Source: Semisulcospira habei (lineage: Eukaryota > Mollusca > Gastropoda > Semisulcospiridae). Taken from it: a DNA stretch of 64,000 nucleotides. The notes beneath the pieces were generated by a model. That model made no database searches, had not been told where the DNA came from, and saw nothing but the letters and a program-made list of their open reading frames with translations. Shown here in pieces: positions 55,878 to 64,000 of the stretch (its first letter is position 1; the number at the start of each line of letters is the position of its first letter). The DNA is taken from assembly GCA_036245525.1 (NCBI GenBank), contig BTPG01000003.1, forward strand, positions 210,808,070-210,872,069, written 5' to 3'. Made by a program: the position numbers and the translations under genes.

Positions 55878-56356
55878 CACACGTCACACTGTTTGATCAT
55901 CAAGTCGCTACTATATCAGCACACGTCACACTGCTTGACCCTCGAGTCGCTACTATATCAGCACACGTCACACTGCTTGGCCTTTGGCCCTCGAATCGCT
56001 ACTATATCAGCACACGTCACATTGCTTGACCCTCGAGTCGCTACTATATCAGCACACGTCACATTGCTTGACCCTCGAGTCGCTACTATATCAGCACACG
56101 TCAATCTGCTTGACCCTCGAGTCGCTAATATATCAGCACACGTCACACAGCTTGGCCCTGGAGTGGCTACTATATCAGAACACGTCACACTGCTCGACCC
56201 TCGAGTCGCTACTATATCAGCACACGTCACACTGCTTGGCCTTTGGCCCTCGAATCGCTACTATATCAGCACACGTCACACTGCTTGGCCCTCGAGTTGC
56301 TACTATATTTGCACACGTCATACTACTTGACCCTCGAATCGCTACTATATCAGCGC
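55878..56356. repeat. 42-bp tandem repeat, about 11 units
   Basis: The unit contains CACACGTCACACTGCTTGAC and CCTCGAGTCGCTACTATATC. Two units carry a 6-base insertion (GGCCTTTGGCCCTCG). The reading frames through it are repeat artefacts. It lies in the intron before the terminal receptor exon. Confidence 0.95.
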
Positions 56357-56485
56357 AGCAGTCGAGGGAGACAAACAGTGTGGGCACACGTAGCAGAGTT
56401 CAGTTACTGCCTCTTATGCGCAACGGTGGGACTCTACTACAAACACAAGAAAAGTCCATCCTGTCCACAACATTCAAACTCCTTA

Positions 56486-56737
56486 CGTCAAGTTAGCCCT
56501 GTTGTCTGACAGCATTATTGTAAGGCTCACTAAGAGCAGTCATGAGGGGGACAGTAGTGATGTTTCTTACGTCACGTTCGCTCTGTTGTCTGATAGCATT
56601 ATTGTAAGGCTCACTAAGAACAGTCATGAGAGGGATAGTAGCGATGTTTCTAACGTCAAGTTCGCCCTGTTGTCTGACAGCATTATTGTAAGGCTCACTA
56701 AGAAAAGTCATGAAGGGGATAATAGTGAGGTTTCTTT
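56486..56737. repeat. 84-bp tandem triplication
   Basis: Three copies start at 56486, 56570 and 56654. Each contains CTGTTGTCTGACAGCATTAT and AAGGCTCACTAAGA. Confidence 0.9.
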
Positions 56738-56800
56738 TAAAACGAACGACTCCCAACAACGAACAATCGTGTAAACACGGCGGATAACCAGTTTGTACCA

Positions 56801-56907
56801 TAAGCATTGACAACACTCCAAACACATCCAGGAGGCACAGATCCTTATGAGCCCGGAGAGCTCATGAGGATCTATGCCTTTTGGAGATGTTCTGAGTGTC
56901 AATGCTC
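56801..56907. repeat. H1 hairpin with extended arms
   Basis: The core 56834-56878 pairs GGCACAGATCCTTATGAGC with GCTCATGAGGATCTATGCC. The arms extend outward imperfectly to AGCATTGACA on the left and TGTCAATGCT on the right, giving about a 105-base foldback. Confidence 0.75.
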
Positions 56908-57061
56908 ATGATTTAACTACGCATTAGCTCTCGTTCGATGTTGGGAGTCGTCCGGCGTCAACGTAACCTCTCTATAGAAAACCATTAACACGTTCTTGCC
57001 GCTGGAGCAGGTCCTTCAAAAGTAGCATTCCGTTTATTTTACTATTCTCTTTTTCCCCCAG

Positions 57062-57243
57062 AAATAGAGATGGATGCTCGTGATCCTACGCCAAGAGCAT
57101 CTCCTTTTTACGAGAATGTCTCACTCGCAGAACAAGCAGCTGCCGTTGAGGTTGACCTCTCCAATTACGACAGGATGGAAATATACGAGAACAAGAAAGA
57201 CATTACTAACGTCTACACAGAACTCAGAGTGAAGACACAGTAA
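57062..57243 (+). CDS. Receptor terminal exon: cytoplasmic tail with tyrosine motifs, stop codon
   Basis: The acceptor is a long pyrimidine run ending CCCCCAG. The exon enters in phase 1 and reads 59 codons to a TAA at 57241-57243. Four tyrosines sit in SH2-type contexts: YENV (codon 57109), YDRM (57166), YENK (57184) and YTEL (57214). YxNx fits Grb2-type SH2 domains, YxxM fits the PI3-kinase p85 SH2 domain, and YxxL is the motif used by CED-1 and Draper for engulfment signalling. No strict ITIM or NPxY is present. The tail is short compared with Draper. No AATAAA was seen in the next few hundred bases, so the 3' UTR end is undefined. Confidence 0.83.
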
Positions 57244-57433
57244 CTGATAGGCTGCATGTAACGGAGTGACTATATCGCCTTCCTTGTCACACTACACTGC
57301 ACTACACTAGGTTGTCTACCTTGTGCCCTCACCGGAACCAGTGTTGTAAGACACCAGCGGATTTACAGCAGTGCTGTTTGATGAAGTCGGTCATGACAGA
57401 CACTCGCCGTGCTTCACTTTTCCTGTCGGAAGG

Positions 57434-57651
57434 TTAACCCGTTCAGTGCCAACGGACGCAGACTGTGTTTCTGCGATCTTCGTTAATTCTAGACCACATA
57501 AAAACACAAGATGTCCAGGGAACATGGATTCAAGGTGGTGCCATCAAGATGCATAGATCCTACTGAGCCACCGAAGCTGCGGGGACTCATTAGGATCTAT
57601 TTCTCTTGCAGTTGGATGGTGTTGACATTTTCCCGACACTGAACGGGTTAA
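57434..57651. repeat. TTAA-flanked piggyBac-type MITE with nested H1 hairpin
   Basis: TTAA stands at both ends (57434-57437, 57648-57651), followed inward by the perfect 11-bp inverted termini CCCGTTCAGTG and CACTGAACGGG. The centre (57551-57600) is an H1 hairpin: GCATAGATCCTACTGAG with an inverted ACTCATTAGGATCTAT. TTAA duplication is the hallmark of piggyBac transposition. No transposase is encoded. It lies 190 bases after the receptor stop codon and may be within its 3' UTR. Confidence 0.8.
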
Positions 57652-58437
57652 ACTCCTATGATTATTAGTTTAACCCACAATAACACCGGTCTCGGTAGCT
57701 GGACTCGCAAACCAGGGGGAAAAGACGGTCATGTTCAGTAGCATGTCCGTTGAAAGGTCCTGGTAAATCAAAATGGCACAGTTGGAGTGCGCCTGAGTTG
57801 ATCAATGTTCAGGTCGTACTCCACAGGCAATAGACTTCCCTGTCCCGCAATAACCCGCCCGTCAGGGCCGTCCATTATCACTTCGGTGCCGTGGACGTTA
57901 AACCCCCGAATAACCAACCCATTTGAATGCTCTTTACATGTGGCAGATGTCACATGCACTTAAAACGTTAAACATTTTGCAACATTTGCCACCACGAAGG
58001 TGATTTCAAAGACTGTGCCTCGAACAAATTCTTAACAAGTTTTGACACTTCCTGGGTTGGAACTCGCGATCGATATTGGGTTGCAAGCGACGCATGTGGG
58101 GTGGTGGTGTGGCGAGTAGTACTGGACGTCGCTGGGTTCTGTATTTTCTGGGGGATCGGCGACGCTGGCGTGTGGTATGTTGACTTGTTGGCTGACGGTG
58201 CTTGGTTTGGGCCAGGGTCTGTGTCAGTAGTGGTTGGGGAAGTCGCGGTGCTGGCTTCCTGTGGGGCTATTTGGTGGGTGGCGCATCCAACTTCTCTTGT
58301 TGAGACTTGGGAGGTGCTGGTCTGTGTAGTTTTGGTCTTTGTGACTGCTGTAGACGTCCCTCTGCAAGCTGTGGCGGTTGTTGCTTGGCATTCTTTCTCG
58401 ATGATTGTGAGTGTCGCTTGGCATTCGCTGCTGGGTT

Positions 58438-58491
58438 TTTTTTTTTTTTTTTTTTTTTTTTGGGGGGGGGGGGGGGGAGGGGGGGGGGAGG
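58438..58491. repeat. Poly(T) followed by poly(G)
   Basis: About 24 T, then about 30 mostly G. Confidence 0.95.
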
Positions 58492-58582
58492 GTAAGTCCG
58501 GTTAGTGCGCTGTTTTCAGTCACCCACCGGCTGGTGACCTATGTTATACTACAGTTGACGACGCTTATATATAGTCTTCCAT

Positions 58583-58706
58583 CGGTGTTTATGTGATACA
58601 GGTAATCTCACTCGAGTGATTTTAAAACATCCTATGAGCGAAAGCGAGGAGGATAAAGTTTTAAAACCACAAGAGTGAGATTCTCAGTATCACCTAAACA
58701 CCGATG
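58583..58706. repeat. Inverted-repeat element
   Basis: CGGTGTTTATGTGATAC with AATCTCACTCGAGTG on the left faces GAGTGAGATTCTCAGTATCA and CTAAACACCG on the right, with inner TTTTAAAAC / GTTTTAAAAC arms. Confidence 0.7.
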
Positions 58707-59034
58707 TAAGAATCTACATCTTACTCACCTTTTTCATGGCATAAATCAGATGTGAGTTGGTGTTCGGCACACGTCTAACCACAACGCAGCCGCCATGACG
58801 TCATTTACTTTGTAGTGTGACGTGAATATGTTGGATGTCAGACAAATGTTCCTACATGACGGCGTAATAGCGCAGCACATGACCCCAGAGTGCCAGTCGT
58901 CACTATGACATCGCTTCATTACAGGTAAGCAGGTCAAGTTTCAATATCGTGAGTTCCCGTACCTCTTTGTTGACCAGATTTTCTACAAGACAATATGTGC
59001 ACACGTGTCCGTTCACGCATCAGGGGCTGTATAA

Positions 59035-59279
59035 GACACGTGTGATACAGCCAAGCCAGACACGTGTGGTACAGCCAAGCCAGACACGTGTGATACAGCC
59101 AAGCCAGACACGTGTGGTACAGCCAAGCCAGTCACGTGTGGTACAGCCAAGTCAGACACGTGTGATACAGCCAAGCCAGACACGTGTGATACAGCCAAGC
59201 CAGACACGTGTGATACAGCCAAGCCAGACACGTGTGATACAGCCAAGCCAGACACGTGTGATACAGCCAAGCCAGACAA
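59035..59279. repeat. 24-bp tandem repeat carrying CACGTG, about 10 units
   Basis: The unit is ACACGTGTGATACAGCCAAG plus CCAG. Units differ mainly as GATAC or GGTAC. Each unit contains one CACGTG E-box palindrome. Confidence 0.95.
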
Positions 59280-59570
59280 AGGCAGAAAAGAAGGAGGTGT
59301 GTGAGAAAATAACTTTGGATACAACAAAGATCGGATATAACAACGATATTGTTTAGTTCCCTACCACACTTTCTCTATGTAGTTTACTTCGCTTATTGCA
59401 AGCTTAGGATATAGCCAAAAGGTTTGGCAGGCATGTTTGCTATATCTGAAGCTTACTGAGTGTATTTTGTGTGTCGTTTTGTTTACATTGCAATCGAAGT
59501 TAGAATCTCATATTTCCTGGTACCATTCTTGGCTTGACTTCGCGAACGAAGATACTATAGGAAAAGAAGT

Positions 59571-61146
59571 CTATGGGGGTTGCCCACGACGTCTGCAGGC
59601 ATGCTCGTGACTGCGGAGGCCAATCCGGGACAGGCAGGTTCGACCGCAGTGGCTGCAGAGGGAGGTTTGGCCAGGGTTCTGAGATGCGGCATCTCTGTTT
59701 TTTCTCCTGAGCCGCTTGTCTTTAAGGCTAGCTCTGCGCGAGTCCTCAAAGGAGACAGCTGCCTTGTAAATGGTGGAGCGCCAGGTGTCACGGTACGCAT
59801 CAAGTGAAGACCACTGACGGTGGTCGATTTGGCAGGCACTAAGTGACTTTTTGAGACAGTCTTTGTATCTCTTCTTTGGTGCCCCTCTGACTCTGTGTCC
59901 AGTGGCGAGCTCGCCGAAAAGGGTGATCTTCGGTAGGCGATGATCCTCCATCCTGGAGACGTGCCCCGCCCAGCTGAGATGTGTCCGCAGCAGCAAAGCC
60001 TCGATGCTCACAGTTTCTGCCTGTTCAAGGACCTCGACGTTTGTGACATAGTCACTCCAGTGAATGCCAAGGATTGTACGCAGGCAGCGCTGGTGGAAGC
60101 GTTCGAGGAGTCGTAGTTGGCTGCGGTAGAGGGCCCAGGACTCGGAACCATACAGCAGGGTTGTGAGGACGACAGCTCTGTACACGCTGATCTTGGTGCC
60201 TGTTTTCAGCTGTTGATTGTGCCACACCCGCTTATATAGACGCCCGAAAGCACTGTTCGCTTTTGCCAGCCTGCTGTCCAGCTCCTTGTCCAGCTTGGCG
60301 TCTGATGTGATGTTGCAGCCAAGGTAGGTAAACTGGTGCACTGACTTTAGTTTAGAATTGCCGACGGTGATGTGGGGAGGGCGATGCTCTACCTTGGGTG
60401 CCGGCTGATGAAGGACCTCTGTCTTTTTCAGACTGACTTTGAGTCCAAAGAGCTGGGCAGCGTCTGCGAAGCAGGATGTGATACGTTGCAGGGCTCTCTC
60501 TGTGTGTGCAACGAGGGCAGCGTCGTCAGCAAAGAGCAGCTCACGAATCGGTTGGTGTAGGGTTTTGGTGTGGGCCTGCAGTCGTCTGAGGTTGAACAGA
60601 CTGCCATCGAGACGATACCTGATGTGCACTGCATCGTCATCGTCGAGGTCCACTGTGGCCTGCTTCAACATCATGCTAAAAAAAGATGGTGAAGAGGGTC
60701 GGTGCCAGTACACAGCCCTGCTTCACACCGTTGAGAATGGGGAATGGTTCTGAGAGGTCATTGTTGAGTCTGACCTGGCCTTGCTGGTCCTCGTGCAGCC
60801 GGACGATCATGCTGAGGAACTTTGGGGGACAGCCAAGTCGCTCCATGATCTGCCACATGCCTTGCCTGCTCACAGTGTCGAACGCTTTTGTTAGGTCGAC
60901 AAACGTTACATACAACCCTTTGTTCTGCTCGCGGCACTTCTCCTGAAGCTGTCTCAGCACAAAGACCATGTTGGTGGTGCTCCTGTTGGCTCTGAAGCCA
61001 CACTGGCCCTCTGGGAGGTGGTCTTCTGCGATGACAGGTACCAGCCGATTCAGGAGCAGCCTTGCAAGAATTTTCCCAGCAATGGACAGCAGGGTAATTC
61101 CACGATAGTTGGAGCAGGCGGACTTCTCTCCTTTGTTCTTGTACAA
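59571..61146 (-). pseudogene. LINE reverse transcriptase with C-terminal zinc finger, copy 2
   Basis: Two overlapping frames: 61146-60676 (NKGEKSACSNYRGITLL, CGFRANRSTTNMVFVLRQ, TFVDLTKAFDTVSR, GVKQGCVLAPTLFTIFF) and 60713-59571 (catalytic LLFADDAALVAH, LYGSESWALYRSQLRLLE, terminal finger CSHCGRTCLSRIGLRSHE). A one-base insertion in an A-run near 60680 separates them. The segment 61330-61146 is in a third frame with a stop near 61174. It cannot make a full protein but retains all motifs. Confidence 0.85.
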
Positions 61147-61346
61147 GGTGATGATGACTGCATCGCGGAGATCCTATGGTAGTGTTCCTTCCTCCCAGCA
61201 GCAGAGAAAGAGGTCGTGGAGCTTGATGTGCAGTGCTGGGCCTCCATGTTTCCAGATCTCTGGTGGGATTCCGTCAATGCCTGCTGCTTTGCCACTCTTG
61301 GGCTGGTGGATGGCTGTGAGGGTCTCACTTCAGCAGTGGGCGGTTC

Positions 61347-62807
61347 ATCCAATTCAACCTTTACTGGGAGGTGTGGGATTTGGAGGATGACTGCTTCTTG
61401 AACAGTGCGCTCAGCACTGAAGAGGTCCTGAAAGTATTCCGACCAGCGGTTCAAGATGGAGTTATTATCTGTGAGGAGTGCCTGTCCATCAGCGCTTCGC
61501 AGGGGACTTTGTATCAGGTGCCTAGGGCCATACACTGCTTTCAGTGCTTCGTAGAATCCCCTGTAGTCACCGTTGTCAGCGCAAAGTTGCGTCCTCTGTG
61601 CGAGTCTGGTCCACCACTCGTTATGGAGATCTCTGAGCTTGCGCTGGAGACTGCTGCAGATGAGGCGGAAGGCAGACTTCTTCACATGGCAGGAAGGTTG
61701 GGCTAGGTGGGCCTGTTGGGCGGCTCTTTTTTTCTTTTTTGCTATGAGTTCCTGGATCTCTACGTCGTTTTCGTCAAACCAGTCTTTGTGTCTCTTTCTA
61801 GCGAAACCCAAGACTTCTGCAGAGGATTTTGCGATAGCCGTTTTCAGTTGTTCCCAGAGTATTTCAGGGGAGGAGTCTGCTGAGTCAGCTGTGTCTGGGA
61901 GCCTGCGGTGTAAATCTGTCTGAAAGGCAGCTTTTACGTCGTCACGCTGAAGGCTGGCAACTTCAAGCTTTTTCTTGGGGGGCCCCCCTTTCTTGGGTTT
62001 TGGCTTGAAGTGGAGCCTGAGTTTGCAGCGGACAAGGCGGTGGTCAGTGTGGCACTCTGCGCTGGGCATCACTCTGGTGAGGAGGACGTCACTGCGGTCC
62101 CTCTGACGCACTAGGACATAGTCGATAAGGTGCCAGTGTTTGGAGCGAGGATGCATCCAGGTGGTCTTTCGACTGTCCTTTTGCTGGAAAGTAGTGTTGG
62201 TGATGACAAGCTGCTGCTCTGCACAGAACTCCAACAGTAGACGGCCATTGTCATTGCAGTTCCCGACGCCACGCTTGCCGATGACTCCTTTCCAGGCTTC
62301 AGAGTCCTGGCCCACTCTGGTGTTGAAGTCGCCAAGGATGATGACTTTGTCGTCTGCAGGGGTGCTCTGTAGGAGGCTGCATAGGTCAGTGTAGAACTTG
62401 TCCTTTTCTGCAGGCTCTGCCAGGAGGGTTGGGGAGTACACACTGGTAAGGGTGACGTGTTGCTGATGTCTCAGTGGGAGGCGCATGGACATTATGCGGT
62501 CTGAGTGACCGGTTGGTAGGTTTTCCAGCTTAGTCGCAATGGAGGTCTTGACCATGAAGACCACACCTGAGAGCCGTCTTTCTGATGCAGACTTGCCTGA
62601 CCAGTAGAAGGTATAGCCAGCGTCAAGTTCTTGGAGACTGCCTTCGTCCGGGAGGCGTACTTCGTTGAGCGCGGCGATGTCGATGTTTAACCTCCGCAAT
62701 TCATGGGCAATGAGGGCGGAGCGACGTTCGGGGCGTCCGCTGTCTGCTGTGTCGAGCATGGTTCGGATGTTCCAGCATGCTACGTTGAGTCCGGTCGTGG
62801 TCGTCAT
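61347..62807 (-). pseudogene. LINE endonuclease and linker, copy 2
   Basis: The frame runs from ATG 62807 through endonuclease motifs VACWNIRTM, AALNEVRLPDEG, VIILGDFNTRVGQD, IDYVLVRQRD and TDHRLVRCKL, then uninterrupted through the linker (KKKKRAAQQAHLAQPS, VYGPRHLIQSPLRSADGQAL). It then shifts frame near 61330 at PPTAEV. In this copy the lysine run and CGA codon that break copy 1 are intact. SEVR in copy 1 is NEVR here; most elements use E in this motif two residues later, so activity is not excluded by this alone. Confidence 0.85.
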
Positions 62808-63731
62808 TAGATTGGGTCCGTTTTTTTTTAACTTGTTTTCTGACCGCAGGAGAAGATGCCAGTTGACCGCGGCTAGCCAACTGGGGTTGTGAGGGGATGA
62901 GCTTTGTTTAGGCCACCTTTTCTAGGCCCCTCTCCGTGTGGAGCAAGCAGTGCTGTCCCTAGATAAGGCTGCTTGGTCGTTCAGTGTGTGCCGAGTGACG
63001 TTGTCATCCCCAGGTCAACATCAGGCGACCAATATCCTGACCGCCTGCATGCAGGTTTGAGACTGCGGCTTCCAGTGACATCTTTCACCTGCCGTTTCGC
63101 CCCTCGCCCGTCGCTACAGGACTTGGAATGGTCTGTGTCATGGTCCATGGACGTTTCCTAAATGATGCGGGGTGGAGCTTTTTGGTGGAGTGCAGTTTTC
63201 GCAGTACTGGCCCCACCCTTTAAAACCTTGGTTCGTCTGCCATGGCCTAGCAAGCTGGGACGATGGCATCGAGGTCCTCGGGTCGTAGGTTTTATATCAG
63301 ACTGTCCTTGTCCTAGTCTCTGGCTCAAAACCTTTACCGGAGACACGGGGGCTTTGAAGTCAGGGTTTTCCTCCCTTAGCCTTTCCGCAGCCAAGCGGCC
63401 AGGCCTGCAAGGCAGCAGGACAATGATGATTACTTTTCGAGGTTCTCTCCTCTAGATCCGCCGTGTTTAGCCTGGGGACTCGTGCTGCCCAGTGTTTGAG
63501 GTCACCTCGGAGAGGATGTGGCCAGGGACCACGCACGGATGGTCTTGGGATAGAGGGATGCTATGCTAGTCCGGAGGGATTACACACGAGGGTGCCTCAC
63601 GATGGCCAAGAGGCCCTAGACTAGGGTGATCCCGGGGGAGGTGCTGTAAGAGTTCCCCACTACCCGCACCACCAACGCAACTCATTCCCCTGGGGCCCCC
63701 ACCCTTTGAGTCAGGCAGAGACCCCTTGACC
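62808..63731 (-). promoter_or_regulatory. LINE 5' UTR, copy 2
   Basis: 62808-63418 matches copy 1 (33796-34406). 63419-63731 is additional GC-rich sequence (GGGGCCCCCACCCTTTGAG, CCCGGGGGAGG) reaching the target-site duplication. An internal promoter is presumed for this class but cannot be pinpointed. Confidence 0.6.
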
Positions 63732-63742
63732 CCTGGTACCAT

Positions 63743-64000
63743 ACACACATCTAAACTATGTAACTGCTAGTCTAAATCTAGCTTCATGAATTTGTACTAC
63801 TCCACCCCAACACCTTTGTTTAATATTGTGTATTGGATGTATGTTGATTCGTAAATGATTTCGTTTTGGTTTCCTACCCAATAGAGTCGATCGTCTCAAT
63901 CATATTTTAATACACGACCCCACTTCGTGCTTTTCTGAGTGAGTCTGTAACCAATTATGTGCCATTTGACTCAGACTATTTTTGCAATCTGCGTAAAAAC
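63743..64000. other. AT-rich flank, no gene seen
   Basis: Unassigned sequence after the LINE insertion site. Confidence 0.35.

Larger units (their letters stand above)
57652..59009. other. 3' flank, no gene supported
   Basis: Reading frames at 57768-57959 and 58101-58505 have no recognised family or splice context; the latter ends in the T/G homopolymer at 58438-58491. A foldback lies at 58583-58706. Confidence 0.4.
59516..63742 (-). mobile_element. Full-length zinc-finger LINE (copy 2) with 11-bp target-site duplication
   Basis: CCTGGTACCAT occurs at 59516-59526 and 63732-63742 and brackets a 4205-bp element (59527-63731). Sense is minus: about 920 bases of GC-rich 5' UTR, an endonuclease and RT reading frame, and a 3' end without poly(A) terminating in the stem-loop CTTCG-TTCG-CGAAG and TCAAGCCAAGA. 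It is closely similar to copy 1 at 30536-34472 along almost its entire length. Confidence 0.9.

Noticed and set aside
55878..56356. Possible CRISPR-like array
   Set aside because: Units are contiguous tandem copies without unique spacers, and the genome is eukaryotic. The same holds for the 36-bp and 24-bp arrays.
57768..57959. 63-codon minus-strand ORF (GLVIRGFNVHGTEVIMDGPD region)
   Set aside because: It has protein-like composition and resembles part of a beta-rich structural protein, but I could not assign a family or find neighbouring exons.
58101..58505. 134-codon hydrophobic, Trp-rich ORF on the + strand
   Set aside because: No recognised family, no splice signals, and it ends inside a T/G homopolymer. 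Antisense and downstream frames are also open.
58949..59356. ORF with an eight-residue repeat (TRVIQPSQ)
   Set aside because: Product of the 24-bp tandem repeat; the opposite strand is equally open.

Overview
The window is animal nuclear DNA, most likely from a lophotrochozoan and plausibly a marine gastropod mollusc. The basis is spliced exons with GT/AG borders, non-LTR retrotransposons of animal type, abundant microsatellites, short inverted-repeat elements and a Polinton/adintovirus-like relic. The species call is inference. Nothing bacterial is visible: no operons, Shine-Dalgarno sites or CRISPR, and no rRNA or functional tRNA gene was found. Most of the sequence is repeats and mobile-element remains.

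One cellular gene can be supported. Eight exons on the + strand between 12022 and 57243 form a continuous reading frame with matching splice phases. In order they encode the C-terminal half of an F5/8-type C / F-type lectin (fucolectin-like) domain, four eight-cysteine EGF-like modules of the Draper/MEGF10 kind, one transmembrane helix, a short basic juxtamembrane exon, and a cytoplasmic tail with four spaced tyrosine motifs before the stop. Together they give about 366 residues of a type I membrane receptor whose N-terminus (signal peptide and first half of the lectin domain) lies upstream of the window or was not recognised. The architecture suggests a glycan-binding phagocytic or immune-type receptor; this is inference. 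The intron between the second and third EGF exons is 35.4 kb and holds most of the mobile elements.

Layout: 1-12 kb holds a LINE 3' fragment, an unassigned AT-rich stretch, a tRNA-derived SINE, a 5'-truncated LINE (3.3-5.4 kb) and copy A of a long non-coding dispersed repeat (6.1-10.1 kb). 12-18 kb holds the lectin exon, a 36-bp minisatellite (12.66-14.07 kb), two truncated LINEs and EGF exons 1 and 2. 18-26 kb holds two head-to-head LINEs of one family, then a decayed Polinton/adintovirus-like fragment (21.7-25.7 kb, minus strand: integrase remnant plus six small unknown ORFs) that was itself split by an RTE-like LINE. 27-40 kb holds copies B and C of the dispersed repeat, interrupted by a nearly complete 3.9-kb LINE (30.5-34.5 kb), a solo LTR (35.4-36.5 kb) and a nested RTE insertion (38.2-39.4 kb). 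42-52 kb holds a CR1-like LINE with endonuclease and RT, a second copy of it split by another solo LTR (48.1-49.3 kb), long (TC)n, (TG)n and (TA)n tracts and LINE scraps. 53-57 kb holds EGF exons 3 and 4, the transmembrane and tail exons. 57-64 kb is 3' flank: a TTAA-bounded MITE, a 24-bp CACGTG array and a 4.2-kb LINE with an 11-bp target-site duplication.

Relative ages can be read from nesting: solo LTRs lie inside a LINE and inside the dispersed repeat, an RTE lies inside the Polinton relic, a LINE lies inside a MITE, and a 268-bp piece of LINE 5' UTR lies inside an RTE. Short hairpin families recur around the receptor gene and are the main undescribed-looking structures besides the receptor and the Polinton relic.
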